Assembly (NCBI GenBank): GCA_922989275.2 | Contig: OV277864.1 | Location: 71,180,158-71,244,157 of the forward strand | Direction of reading: 5' to 3' | Source of the DNA: Gari tellinella | Lineage: Eukaryota; Mollusca; Bivalvia; Cardiida; Psammobiidae | Length of the DNA: 64,000 bases | Shown: positions 19,694 to 28,860 of the stretch, in pieces | Position numbering within the stretch: the stretch's first letter is position 1 | Layout: every line of letters starts with the position of its first letter | Notes under the pieces: generated by a model | What the model was told of the DNA's origin: nothing | The model's input: the letters and a program-made list of their open reading frames with translations, nothing else | Databases searched by the model: none | Position numbers and translations under genes: made by a program

Positions 19694-20527
19694 TCAATGA
19701 CAGAGAATATTCTGTCCATCAAATTTGTCTTGCTCTTTTTCTTTTCGAAAAACTCTGTGTTGAGACAAAGAACTGTCATGTTGACCAATCCCAGTGTTTT
19801 GTGTAGGTAAGTGATCTAGGGCTACACTATTCCTAACTTGGTGAGGCATATTTGAGTATAAAGTGTTCTGAGCTAAGTCTACATTGTTCTTGTTAGAAGT
19901 CTGATCACTGAACCCTTGGTATAATGTTTCTCTATAAGTTGGATCACTAGCCACCCTAGGGGGAAACTGATACATTCCTTGCCCACCCACCCTAGGGGGG
20001 AACTTATGCATGTCTTGCTCCTGAACTACATTCACCCTAGGGGGGAACTTATTTATTTCTTGCTCCTGAACTACACTCTCCCTAGGGGGGAACTTTTTTA
20101 TTTCTTGCTCCCGTACTACACTCGACCTAGGGGGGAACTGGTGCATTCCCTGCTCCTGTACTATAAGACTGTCAATTTGTGCTTGTAAAGACAATAGAAG
20201 TTTCAAATGTTCATTTTCACCACTTGTTTTTAATTGACTGTTCTGTGGTTGTGTATCTGGATGCCAAGATCCTTTATTAGTGTCTTTAAAGATAGAGTGC
20301 TTTGGAGCAAAAACCGACGCAGTCTTTGAAGCACTGACGTCTGCTGCTTGTATATTGTCATGTTGTGAAACAGCTGTTTGTAATAAACCAGATTTTGTTT
20401 CTAAATTTGAAAGAAATGTTTGCTTTACCTTTGAATCTGCCTGACAGTCACTTTTATCAATGACAATGCTTTGTTTTAACCCATGCACTGGTGAAGCTAG
20501 CTCTTTACGAATAAAATCATATACAGA
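19694..20527 (-). CDS. Gag-like protein of LTR element, C-terminal part
   Basis: An open frame runs to a stop at 19694. Its central part has five copies of a proline/arginine motif, KFPPR or QFPPR, spaced 13-18 residues with VVQEQE between, encoded by repeats containing CCTAGGGGGGAA. The rest is rich in Gln, Ser and Asn. No zinc knuckle or enzyme motif is seen. The frame is broken at 20527 by the nested element. Across that insertion it is in phase with the frame at 27601-27831, so the two pieces were one gene of roughly 350 codons. The Gag role rests on position after the primer site; it is otherwise an unknown protein. Confidence 0.6.
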   Translation of the reverse strand, partial: SVYDFIRKELASPVHGLKQSIVIDKSDCQADSKVKQTFLSNLETKSGLLQTAVSQHDNIQAADVSASKTASVFAPKHSIFKDTNKGSWHPDTQPQNSQLKTSGENEHLKLLLSLQAQIDSLIVQEQGMHQFPPRSSVVREQEIKKFPPRESVVQEQEINKFPPRVNVVQEQDMHKFPPRVGGQGMYQFPPRVASDPTYRETLYQGFSDQTSNKNNVDLAQNTLYSNMPHQVRNSVALDHLPTQNTGIGQHDSSLSQHRVFRKEKEQDKFDGQNILCH

Positions 20528-20559
20528 CAGGGGCGTAGCTAGATACGCAGTCCTATACT

Positions 20560-21050
20560 AGGGGGGTCCGGGGGCATGCTCCCCCGGGAAAATTTTATTT
20601 CTAGATGGTCTCTGAGGGCATTTCCCGCCTTCAAAACAGGTGGTAAAGTACATAAATCTATGCAAAAAAATTGAATAAAAAAAGCAAAACGACATTGACG
20701 TCACGACAAAATCATGGATGTTAATTTCAAACCGACAATGAGTAACATTCAGATCTGCAACAGAACCATTTACAGTTACGTTCCGTTTTGATAAAGCAGG
20801 CCCGTCTGAAGCAAACTGTGATTGAGGGGGGCACACGTCGACGTGGGGCAAATTTAATTAATTTGGTGAACGCACTCTTATTTAGAATGCGGTCTCCGGG
20901 GAAAAACATTTCTATATGGCTTTGGTGGGTTCTGAGGGCATTTCGAACAATCAAAACGGGTTAAACAGAAAAATACCATCTGGCTACAGCATTTTTTAAT
21001 CTATATGTAAAATTCGACTCCCCATAACATAAATTGTATATATATATATA
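20560..21050. repeat. GGGGGCATGCTCCCCCG repeat units, left side
   Basis: Two diverged units carry GGGGTCCGGGGGCATGCTCC or related text, then TCTGAGGGCATTTC. Better-conserved units of the same repeat lie right of the Penelope pair (27150-27420, period ~159 bp). A TA microsatellite occupies 21036-21058. Confidence 0.65.
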
Positions 21051-21113
21051 TATATATGAATTAAAAAAATAAATGATGTATTATAGGCTTTAAAAACACA
21101 ATTTTATTTCTTC

Positions 21114-21166
21114 AAACAATGCGCGACGCGTTTCACTATAATTCATCAGGCGCTATACTATTGTTT
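21114..21166 (-). ncRNA. Type I hammerhead ribozyme, left Penelope copy
   Basis: On the minus strand stem I is AAACAAT and GCGC paired with GCGC and ATTGTTT, followed by the core CTGATGA, a short stem II (ATTATAGT), GAAA, a very short stem III (ACG/CGT) and the cleavage triplet GTC. All invariant core residues are present. Such ribozymes with minimal stem III are known in Penelope-like elements and often act as dimers. Confidence 0.8.
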
Positions 21167-21261
21167 ATGACGTCATGACGTTGTTGTCATGATATCGACG
21201 TCGTCACTTCCTGTTGACGTACATCTAAGATAAATAACTGTGTTTTATTAAAGGGAGATAA

Positions 21262-23442
21262 TTATTGAGAATTAAGAATAGGTTTAAATTTAGCTATGAA
21301 ATATTCTTCTTTTGCTAGCCTAGCTGAAACACTATTTGTCTTTAATTTAAAAAAAGGAAACATTTCATAATTTAAGTTTTTCTTTCCGCATTTTTCTAAA
21401 TGGGCGCTTAAAGGAATTTGTCTTGTTGAAGGATCTCTTATCTGTTGTGAGTGAACTGTTCTTCTTGACCTCAGTTTGTCTCCAGTTTGACCAATATAGT
21501 ATTCTCCGCATCCAGTGCATGTAAGAACATATAATACGTTTTGAACATCACATGACATTGATTGGTTTACATAAAATTTCATTCCTTTAAAATTATAAAA
21601 TTCGCTTTCTTTAATATGTTGACATAATGAACAGTTAGATTTATTGCATTTTGTTACTTTATAACGTACATGTTGTTTCTCTGTAAATTTAGCTCTGGTA
21701 AGTAGTTTTTTTAAGTTTGGAGCTTGTCTTTTACTTTTGATAAGTTTACATTTATTTAAAATTTGAGACATGTTTGGGTCTGCTTGTAATATTGGTAAAT
21801 TAGCTTTTATGTTGTTAAAAAATTCTTGGTTGTTTGGGTTAAATGTTGAGATGTATGGAAGAGTAGTTGTGTCATTATTTGGTTTTGGTTTAAGAAGGTC
21901 TGACTTTGTGATTTGTTTTGCTTTGTGAATACTGTCTTGTAAAAGGGATTTGGGATAACCTCTTGTTCTTAAAGTGTCGTGTAATTCTTGTAATCTTTTA
22001 TCTTTAACTGTTTCACATGAAACTATTGTGCAAATTCTTCTGGCCAAATTATATGGTATGTTAGTTTTTGTGTGTTTCGGATGACATGATTTAAAATTAA
22101 GGTATTGTTTTGAATCAGTTGGTTTATGAAAGATGTCTGTCGTTAACTTTGTGTCTGTTTTTTTAATTAGTACATCTAAGAATGGTAAATCAGTGCTGCT
22201 ATATTCTACTGTGAATTGGATGTCAGGGTGTAGTTCATTTAATAACTTATGAAAACTTTTTAACTCATCAATAGAATATTGCCAGATGATGAAACAATCA
22301 TCCAGAAATCTTTTCCAGAAAGTTTTTATGTAATTTGAAAAATCTTTGCCGTGGGAATTTTCCAATGATGTGTAAAGTTGTTCTTCTAAGTAGGCTAAAA
22401 CTAAAGTTGCATAAGTGGGAGCAAATTTTGTCCCCATGGCTGTTCCTTTAATTTGTCTGAAGTATATGTCATTAAATGAAAATATATTATTTTCTAGAAT
22501 TGTTTTTATCCCACTTATTATGAATTCTTTAGAAAATCTTTCTTGTATGAGTTCAGGGTATTTGTCTAGCCAAAATTCTATTGCTTGTAAACCTAGTTGA
22601 TGAGATATATTTGTATACAAACTTTTTACATCAAATGAAACCAAGTATGCCTTTTTACTTACTGACTCTGGTAATTGGTTGAGAAAATCAATGTCATCTC
22701 TTATGAAACTATTAACTTTTGGTATAAATGGTTTTAAAAGAATGTCGATTAAGTTACTTAATCTGTGAGTTTCACAGATTGGACCCGCTACTATTGGTCT
22801 GAAAGTTAAATCTTTCGGGTCTTGAATTTCAATATATTCAGAATTTGATATTTTACATTTCTCAGTTATTTCTACACATTTGTGTATTTTTGGAAGGCCG
22901 TAAAATGTACTTGACTTTGATTCAAAGTTTAAAATGTAATCAATTTCTTGCTTTGTCATGTTATGTTTGTATTTAAGTAACTCTTTGATTTTCTTCAATG
23001 TATCTTTACAGCAATCTGCAAGATCTTTCTGGTAAAAGTGTTCATCGCTTAACATCTCTAAAATTTTGCACTTATAATATTCCCTGTTCATAATGACAAT
23101 GCCATTGCCTTTATCAGCTTCCTTTATAATTATACTTTCATCATTCTGTAACTCTTTAATTGAATTTCTTTCTCCCAAATTAATATTGTAAGTAACATGT
23201 TTAGATTCAGTTTTATGGGAAATTGATTCATTAGCTTTTACAAATAATTCCAAATTAACATTTCTTCCTTTTGGTGGTTGAAAACAACTTTTGTTTTTAA
23301 CAATAGAATTGTCAGATTTATTTTCATGGTTTAAAAAGAATTCTTGCAATCGTAATTTTCTATGAAACTCAGATACATCGTTATTTAATTCTTGTGTGTT
23401 TTTGTGTTCTGGTGTAGGTGTAAATTTGAGACCCTTCAACAA
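21262..23442 (-). CDS. Penelope-like reverse transcriptase with GIY-YIG endonuclease
   Basis: A 726-residue frame copies element RNA at a nicked target. Motifs in order: KEADKGNGIVIM near 107; RT fingers STFYGLPKIHK (178-188); RPIVAGP (215); motif A LVSFDVKSLYTNI (267-279); motif B GTAMGTKFAP (333-342); catalytic FLDD (379-382); LPFLDVLI (419-426). A Cys/His linker (C599, C604, C607, H609) is typical of Penelope. The GIY-YIG endonuclease spans ~635-726 (VLYVLTC, YYIGQTG, LRSRRTVH). The first codon given is a TTG; the frame is open further upstream to the UUUUUUA site at 23577-23583, so it is probably made by -1 frameshifting from ORF1. No defect is seen in this copy. Confidence 0.93.
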   Translation of the reverse strand: MLKGLKFTPTPEHKNTQELNNDVSEFHRKLRLQEFFLNHENKSDNSIVKNKSCFQPPKGRNVNLELFVKANESISHKTESKHVTYNINLGERNSIKELQNDESIIIKEADKGNGIVIMNREYYKCKILEMLSDEHFYQKDLADCCKDTLKKIKELLKYKHNMTKQEIDYILNFESKSSTFYGLPKIHKCVEITEKCKISNSEYIEIQDPKDLTFRPIVAGPICETHRLSNLIDILLKPFIPKVNSFIRDDIDFLNQLPESVSKKAYLVSFDVKSLYTNISHQLGLQAIEFWLDKYPELIQERFSKEFIISGIKTILENNIFSFNDIYFRQIKGTAMGTKFAPTYATLVLAYLEEQLYTSLENSHGKDFSNYIKTFWKRFLDDCFIIWQYSIDELKSFHKLLNELHPDIQFTVEYSSTDLPFLDVLIKKTDTKLTTDIFHKPTDSKQYLNFKSCHPKHTKTNIPYNLARRICTIVSCETVKDKRLQELHDTLRTRGYPKSLLQDSIHKAKQITKSDLLKPKPNNDTTTLPYISTFNPNNQEFFNNIKANLPILQADPNMSQILNKCKLIKSKRQAPNLKKLLTRAKFTEKQHVRYKVTKCNKSNCSLCQHIKESEFYNFKGMKFYVNQSMSCDVQNVLYVLTCTGCGEYYIGQTGDKLRSRRTVHSQQIRDPSTRQIPLSAHLEKCGKKNLNYEMFPFFKLKTNSVSARLAKEEYFIAKFKPILNSQ

Positions 23443-23543
23443 TAAATTAATTTCATTTGAAGATAATTTTCGATTGGATAAGTTAAAAATCTTTACTGTT
23501 TTTTTATTATTATTAAATGAGGAATCAGCTAGGCTAGTATCTT

Positions 23544-23954
23544 TTACGGTTGTCTGTTTTTCATGTGTCTGTTTTCTAAAAAAGACTCTGTATTGGTAGA
23601 AATGTCCATTTCTTCATCCTGTCGGTAAGAATGTTCTCTGCCTCTATTGTAGTACGGACCGCTGTTTCTGTCATTCCTTCTATAACCGCCACCTTGTCCT
23701 CTGTAACTAGATGTTGATGGTCCTGAGTAATTTCTCTGCGAATTTCTGTATGAATTGTTGTTATAGATATGCCCATTTCCATATTGTTTCACGTTCCTTT
23801 TGACTGGCTGAAAATTTTCTCTGTGATGATTTCTATCGGAGTGCATATCCATTGTTTCCAATCTTCTTGACATTTGGCCTAACATGTTTTTTAGAGTTTC
23901 TACTTCATTGTTATTTGGATTATACCTGCTAGGTTGCTGTCGTCTACCCTTTGT
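23544..23954 (-). CDS. Penelope ORF1 protein, truncated
   Basis: This is the same protein as the right-hand ORF1 but lacks its first ~55 residues, cut at the inverted junction. The open frame runs to 23975 only because it reads across the junction. It is rich in Arg, Asn, Tyr and Gly with RG-type stretches (YRGQGGGYRR) and ends ENRHMKNRQP. It may bind RNA, as an ORF1 would; I recognise no domain. Confidence 0.7.
   Translation of the reverse strand, partial: TKGRRQQPSRYNPNNNEVETLKNMLGQMSRRLETMDMHSDRNHHRENFQPVKRNVKQYGNGHIYNNNSYRNSQRNYSGPSTSSYRGQGGGYRRNDRNSGPYYNRGREHSYRQDEEMDISTNTESFLENRHMKNRQP
23577..23583 (-). promoter_or_regulatory. Putative -1 frameshift heptamer, left copy
   Basis: The minus strand reads T TTT TTA in the ORF1 frame, within the overlap of ORF1 and the upstream-open RT frame. 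It is identical to the site at 24490-24496. Confidence 0.55.
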
Positions 23955-23956
23955 CC

Positions 23957-24529
23957 CACAATGAAGAAATTTCACATAAAAGGTGGATCAAGAATGAAAA
24001 ATGGTTGACACAATATGAAAGTGAATTTAAAGAAAAATACAGCGACAAAAATCCATTTTTCAAAACAACACCAACTTGGGACAATCGAAGAGTAGAAAAA
24101 CCAACCTATGCAGAGGTAACAAAGGGTAGACGACAGCAACCTAGCAGGTATAATCCAAATAACAATGAAGTAGAAACTCTAAAAAACATGTTAGGCCAAA
24201 TGTCAAGAAGATTGGAAACAATGGATATGCACTCCGATAGAAATCATCACAGAGAAAATTTTCAGCCAGTCAAAAGGAACGTGAAACAATATGGAAATGG
24301 GCATATCTATAACAACAATTCATACAGAAATTCGCAGAGAAATTACTCAGGACCATCAACATCTAGTTACAGAGGACAAGGTGGCGGTTATAGAAGGAAT
24401 GACAGAAACAGCGGTCCGTACTACAATAGAGGCAGAGAACATTCTTACCGACAGGATGAAGAAATGGACATTTCTACCAATACAGAGTCTTTTTTAGAAA
24501 ACAGACACATGAAAAACAGACAACCGTAA
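23957..24529 (+). CDS. Penelope ORF1 protein (5' end missing)
   Basis: About 190 codons. The N-terminal ~55 residues are charged (RWIKNEKWLTQYESEFKEK) and include KPTYAEVTKG. A possible coiled-coil patch follows (NEVETLKNMLGQMSRRLETM), then a low-complexity Arg/Asn/Tyr/Gly tail. No ATG is available at the left end; the frame simply enters from the junction, so the true start is lost. It ends 33 bp past the UUUUUUA site that would direct ribosomes into the RT frame. Confidence 0.7.
   Translation, partial: HNEEISHKRWIKNEKWLTQYESEFKEKYSDKNPFFKTTPTWDNRRVEKPTYAEVTKGRRQQPSRYNPNNNEVETLKNMLGQMSRRLETMDMHSDRNHHRENFQPVKRNVKQYGNGHIYNNNSYRNSQRNYSGPSTSSYRGQGGGYRRNDRNSGPYYNRGREHSYRQDEEMDISTNTESFLENRHMKNRQP
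24490..24496 (+). promoter_or_regulatory. Putative -1 frameshift heptamer UUUUUUA
   Basis: In the ORF1 frame the codons read TCT TTT TTA, so the heptamer is T TTT TTA in exactly the phase needed for simultaneous slippage. The -1 frame from here is open into the reverse transcriptase. I did not establish a downstream pseudoknot. Confidence 0.55.
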
Positions 24530-26812
24530 AAGATACTAGCCTAGCTGATTCCTCATTTAATAATAATAAAAAAACAGTAAAGATTTTTAACTTATCCAAT
24601 CGAAAATTATCTTCAAATGAAATTAATTTATTGTTGAAGGGTCTCAAATTTACACCTACACCAGAACACAAAAACACACAAGAATTAAATAACGATGTAT
24701 CTGAGTTTCATAGAAAATTACGATTGCAAGAATTCTTTTTAAACCATGAAAATAAATCTGACAATTCTATTGTTAAAAACAAAAGTTGTTTTCAACCACC
24801 AAAAGGAAGAAATGTTAATTTGGAATTATTTGTAAAAGCTAATGAATCAATTTCCCATAAAACTGAATCTAAACATGTTACTTACAATATTAATTTGGGA
24901 GAAAGAAATTCAATTAAAGAGTTACAGAATGATGAAAGTATAATTATAAAGGAAGCTGATAAAGGCAATGGCATTGTCATTATGAACAGGGAATATTATA
25001 AGTGCAAAATTTTAGAGATGTTAAGCGATGAACACTTTTACCAGAAAGATCTTGCAGATTGCTGTAAAGATACATTGAAGAAAATCAAAGAGTTACTTAA
25101 ATACAAACATAACATGACAAAGCAAGAAATTGATTACATTTTAAACTTTGAATCAAAGTCAAGTACATTTTACGGCCTTCCAAAAATACACAAATGTGTA
25201 GAAATAACTGAGAAATGTAAAATATCAAATTCTGAATATATTGAAATTCAAGACCCGAAAGATTTAACTTTCAGACCAATAGTAGCGGGTCCAATCTGTG
25301 AAACTCACAGATTAAGTAACTTAATCGACATTCTTTTAAAACCATTTATACCAAAAGTTAATAGTTTCATAAGAGATGACATTGATTTTCTCAACCAATT
25401 ACCAGAGTCAGTAAGTAAAAAGGCATACTTGGTTTCATTTGATGTAAAAAGTTTGTATACAAATATATCTCATCAACTAGGTTTACAAGCAATAGAATTT
25501 TGGCTAGACAAATACCCTGAACTCATACAAGAAAGATTTTCTAAAGAATTCATAATAAGTGGGATAAAAACAATTCTAGAAAATAATATATTTTCATTTA
25601 ATGACATATACTTCAGACAAATTAAAGGAACAGCCATGGGGACAAAATTTGCTCCCACTTATGCAACTTTAGTTTTAGCCTACTTAGAAGAACAACTTTA
25701 CACATCATTGGAAAATTCCCACGGCAAAGATTTTTCAAATTACATAAAAACTTTCTGGAAAAGATTTCTGGATGATTGTTTCATCATCTGGCAATATTCT
25801 ATTGATGAGTTAAAAAGTTTTCATAAGTTATTAAATGAACTACACCCTGACATCCAATTCACAGTAGAATATAGCAGCACTGATTTACCATTCTTAGATG
25901 TACTAATTAAAAAAACAGACACAAAGTTAACGACAGACATCTTTCATAAACCAACTGATTCAAAACAATACCTTAATTTTAAATCATGTCATCCGAAACA
26001 CACAAAAACTAACATACCATATAATTTGGCCAGAAGAATTTGCACAATAGTTTCATGTGAAACAGTTAAAGATAAAAGATTACAAGAATTACACGACACT
26101 TCAAGAACAAGAGGTTATCCCAAATCCCTTTTACAAGACAGTATTCACAAAGCAAAACAAATCACAAAGTCAGACCTTCTTAAACCAAAACCAAATAATG
26201 ACACAACTACTCTTCCATACATCTCAACATTTAACCCAAACAACCAAGAATTTTTTAACAACATAAAAGCTAATTTACCAATATTACAAGCAGACCCAAA
26301 CATGTCTCAAATTTTAAATAAATGTAAACTTATCAAAAGTAAAAGACAAGCTCCAAACTTAAAAAAACTACTTACCAGAGCTAAATTTACAGAGAAACAA
26401 CATGTACGTTATAAAGTAACAAAATGCAATAAATCTAACTGTTCATTATGTCAACATATTAAAGAAAGCGAATTTTATAATTTTAAAGGAATGAAATTTT
26501 ATGTAAACCAATCAATGTAATGTGATGTTCAAAACGTATTATATGTTCTTACATGCACTGGATGCGGAGAATACTATATTGGTCAAACTGGAGACAAACT
26601 GAGGTCAAGAAGAACAGTTCACTCACAACAGATAAGAGATCCTTCAACAAGACAAATTCCTTTAAGCGCCCATTTAGAAAAATGCGGAAAGAAAAACTTA
26701 AATTATGAAATGTTTCCTTTTTTTTAAATTAAAGACAAATAGTGTTTCAGCTAGGCTAGCAAAAGAAGAATATTTCATAGCTAAATTTAAACCTATTCTT
26801 AATTCTCAATAA
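24496..26812 (+). pseudogene. Penelope RT/GIY-YIG gene, right copy, broken
   Basis: This has the same domains as the left copy. It is interrupted by TAA at 26518-26520, where the left copy has TCA, just before the GIY-YIG domain. An extra T in the run at 26718-26725 then shifts the frame near the C-terminus. One visible substitution is Leu to Ser around residue 491. A product ending at 26520 would keep the RT domain but lack the endonuclease. Confidence 0.9.
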
Positions 26813-26907
26813 TTATCTCCCTTTAATAAAACACAGTTATTTATCTTAGATGTACGTCAACAGGAAGTGACGACGTCGATATCATGACAACAACGTCATG
26901 ACGTCAT

Positions 26908-26960
26908 AAACAATAGTATAGCGCCTGATGAATTATAGTGAAACGCGTCGCGCATTGTTT
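26908..26960 (+). ncRNA. Type I hammerhead ribozyme, right Penelope copy
   Basis: The 5' stem I strand AAACAAT...GCGC (26908-26924) is followed by CTGATGA (26925-26931), stem II ATTATAGT, GAAA (26940-26943), stem III ACG/CGT, then cleavage expected after C26949. GCGCATTGTTT (26950-26960) closes stem I. It is the same as the left copy. Stem III has no loop, which suggests dimer cleavage or a weak monomer. Confidence 0.8.
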
Positions 26961-27023
26961 GAAGAAATAAAATTGTGTTTTTAAAGCCTATAATACATCA
27001 TTTATTTTTTTAATTCATATATA

Positions 27024-27595
27024 CAGCTTTTCCCGGTAGTTTCCGGCATCACGCCGACATTATTTATTATATATATATATATATATTTTTGCGCGTGTCC
27101 CGGTCATTCATCTCTTATTCTTAACCCGTCTGATTGGTTTTAAATCCTTACTCTAGAGGGGGTCCGGGGGCATGCTCCCCCGGGAATATTTTTAATCCTA
27201 GATGGTCTCAGGTGCGTTCTCAGGGCGTTTCCCGCCAAAGACTATGTAAAAATTCGACTCGCAATAACATAATTCTTACCCCCTCTGTTTGGTTTAAACA
27301 CTCTTACTCTAGAGGGGTCCGGGGGCATGCTCCCCGGGAAATTTTTAATCCTACTTGGTCTCTGGTGCGTTCTGAGGGCGTTTCCCGCATTCAAAGACTA
27401 TGTAAAAATTTGACTTAAAATAACACATTATTGATTCTAGGATAAGATTTTTTCTGAAAGCTTGTCTTCCAGTCATTGATCTCTACACCTACCCCCTACG
27501 ATTTTTATTGCATTTTTGGACTTTTCAATTTTTCTATGTTTGCGGACAATGTGTACGCAGTTGCGTTTTTTTGCGTACAGGTAGCTACGCGCCTG
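27024..27595. repeat. Right flank of nested element: GC-box tandem repeats
   Basis: A TA microsatellite near 27067-27090 is followed by two ~159 bp units with TCCGGGGGCATGCTCC and TTCTCAGGGCGTTTCCCGC or equivalent. A unique stretch then leads to the inverted terminus at 27595. Confidence 0.65.
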
Positions 27596-27600
27596 ACAGA

Positions 27601-27831
27601 AGTGTGTTTTGTAAACTGAGGTGTACTATACACAGGTAAACTAGGTTTAGCACGTGTAGAGTGTGCCTCGTGTTGTGAAGGTAGTGTTTTATTTTGTTTA
27701 CGCCTTTCTGTTATATTTTGATCCGAAAACGACAAAAACTTTTCAATTTTGGAAGAAACATTTGCTGCTTCCTGATCTGTTAATGTTAAGGACTGATCTT
27801 TGCCAGTAGCCATTTTGCCGTTATTTGACAA
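27601..27831 (-). CDS. Gag-like protein of LTR element, N-terminal part
   Basis: An ATG at 27831, ~117 bases inside the primer site, starts a frame of 77 codons that runs into the nested element at 27600 and would otherwise be in phase with 20527-19694. The visible start is MSNNGKMATGKDQ. It is acidic then basic, with no known domain. The apparent frame to 27505 includes nested-element sequence and is not real. Confidence 0.6.
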
Positions 27832-27947
27832 ACCATAAAACTAAATTATTTAATTATATTTGACAGAAAAGAAATAACTTAAAGGCCTAAACATTTTTTT
27901 TTTTTTAAAATTTACAAAAGTTTCAAGTTTACTCTCTTCAAACAAAT

Positions 27948-27960
27948 GGACGAGCCCCCA
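27948..27960 (-). other. Primer-binding site, tRNA-Pro type
   Basis: The minus strand reads TGGGGGCTCGTCC three bases inside the 5' LTR. This 13-mer equals the first 13 bases of the tRNA-Pro primer site used by murine gammaretroviruses; beyond it the match stops. Confidence 0.8.
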
Positions 27961-27963
27961 ATT

Positions 27964-28419
27964 TGTAGCGGGCAAAGCTCTAGGGGAAGCCTTGCCCGTC
28001 ACGAATACCGAGTTCTTTGTTTGAGGAGAGTAACATATAAGTGACTAGTCCTTCATATTATCAGATCTTTATTACTACTAAATGTAATAACTAATTTGCT
28101 GGCTGCTATTATCTATCAGAGTTGGTAACTACGTACCTCTCTAACATTCAAGATCACCAGATCTTTCTTTATATGTGAATGCAATTTGCCAGCCCTGTTT
28201 GATTTAACAACAGCCTACTTACAGACAGACTGTTGTACAATCAAAAGGGCGTACAAACATGAACATGAACCTATACATATACATTACTAAGATAAATAAA
28301 CAGATTATAATAATTATTCAAAATGCCTAGTGAAAGTACTGAACTTGTTTTGGAAACCTATATTACTATTAAAACTATCTAGCCTAAACTTTCAAATTAC
28401 CTCCCTTTTCCCCATTACA
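27964..28419 (-). repeat. 5' LTR of the non-autonomous element
   Basis: Partner of 17722-18177, 456 bp, same termini. Confidence 0.9.
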
Positions 28420-28860
28420 CAATCATGAACATGAACCATCAGAAATATTTTCTATATCCTAGCAGGTGTTAACTTAAAGCAGGGTGAATGTAAAGCAGAG
28501 GCACATTTTGCTTTACTTTCAACCTGCTTTAACCCATTACTCCTTAGCCTGTTTCTAGTTTTGAAGATTATGTGATCACTTGAAGCAGGTCGAAAGTAAA
28601 GCAGAATGTTCTTTATAGCACATTCTGCTTTACCATTAGCCTGCTTTAAGTTATCATCTGAATATTTCTTATGGTGCATATTTTTGATTGAATATAATGG
28701 AAATATTTTCTGAAGTGGAATAATAAATTAAAGGCCTATAATGGTGTATAATAGGATAATGCGTTGAATTGTCACATGTCTTCAAAACTAGAAACATGCT
28801 ATATGGACTGGTTACTGGTTTAAAGGTATGATTCTTTAAATCAAACAACAAAGTACTTTA
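28420..28860. repeat. Duplicated block copy A, last segment
   Basis: Matches 61280-61544 and then 63799-63999 of block B. It includes foldbacks on GAAAGTAAAGCAGAATGT. At 28681-28686 it holds TTTTTG, the empty site of the pearl element found in B. Confidence 0.8.

Larger units (their letters stand above)
21051..23954 (-). mobile_element. Penelope-like element, left copy (minus)
   Basis: This is a 5'-truncated copy forming one arm of a ~2.9 kb inverted repeat with 24119-27023. Its RT/endonuclease frame is open throughout, unlike the right copy. In element order it has a truncated ORF1, a UUUUUUA heptamer (23577-23583), the RT frame and a 3' region with a hammerhead ribozyme. Positions in the two arms sum to about 48073. 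Confidence 0.92.
23955..27023 (+). mobile_element. Penelope-like element, right copy (plus)
   Basis: It is head-to-head with the left copy. It is 164 bp longer at its 5' side (23955-24118), and this unpaired stretch still reads as ORF1 coding sequence. The arms differ by few bases, but this copy has a nonsense change at 26518 and one extra T at 26718-26725. The 3' region with its hammerhead ribozyme is intact. The arm ends in ATTCATATATA at ~27023, beside TA-rich DNA on both sides. Confidence 0.92.
20528..27595. mobile_element. DNA element nested in the LTR element, filled by Penelope copies
   Basis: The ends are CAGGGGCGTAGCTA (20528) and, inverted, CAGGCGCGTAGCTA (27595), 13 of 14 matching. 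They are flanked by ACAGA on both sides (20523-20527 and 27596-27600), a 5 bp target duplication. Removing it restores the phase of the host element's frame. Its own interior is ~1 kb of GC-box tandem repeats around the 6 kb Penelope pair. No transposase is seen, so the superfamily is uncertain. Confidence 0.7.
17722..28419 (-). mobile_element. Non-autonomous LTR retroelement, split by nested insertions
   Basis: Two direct 456 bp LTRs (17722-18177 and 27964-28419, about four differences by eye) start TGTAGCGGG and end CCATTACA. The flanks duplicate CAAT (17718-17721 and 28420-28423); block B has one CAAT at ~61280. On the minus strand a primer site and a polypurine tract sit in the expected places. 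After removing the 7 kb nested element and one ACAGA copy, ~2.7 kb of internal sequence remains. It holds one Gag-like frame and no protease, RT or integrase, so the element must have relied on enzymes from elsewhere. Confidence 0.9.

Noticed and set aside
20188..20979. Open frame opposite the FPPR repeats
   Set aside because: It lies antisense to the Gag-like frame (19979-20188) and is periodic only because the DNA repeats are.
23951..23975. Start codons of the two Penelope ORF1 frames at the centre of the inverted repeat
   Set aside because: Both apparent starts are created by reading across the head-to-head junction; the true 5' ends are missing.
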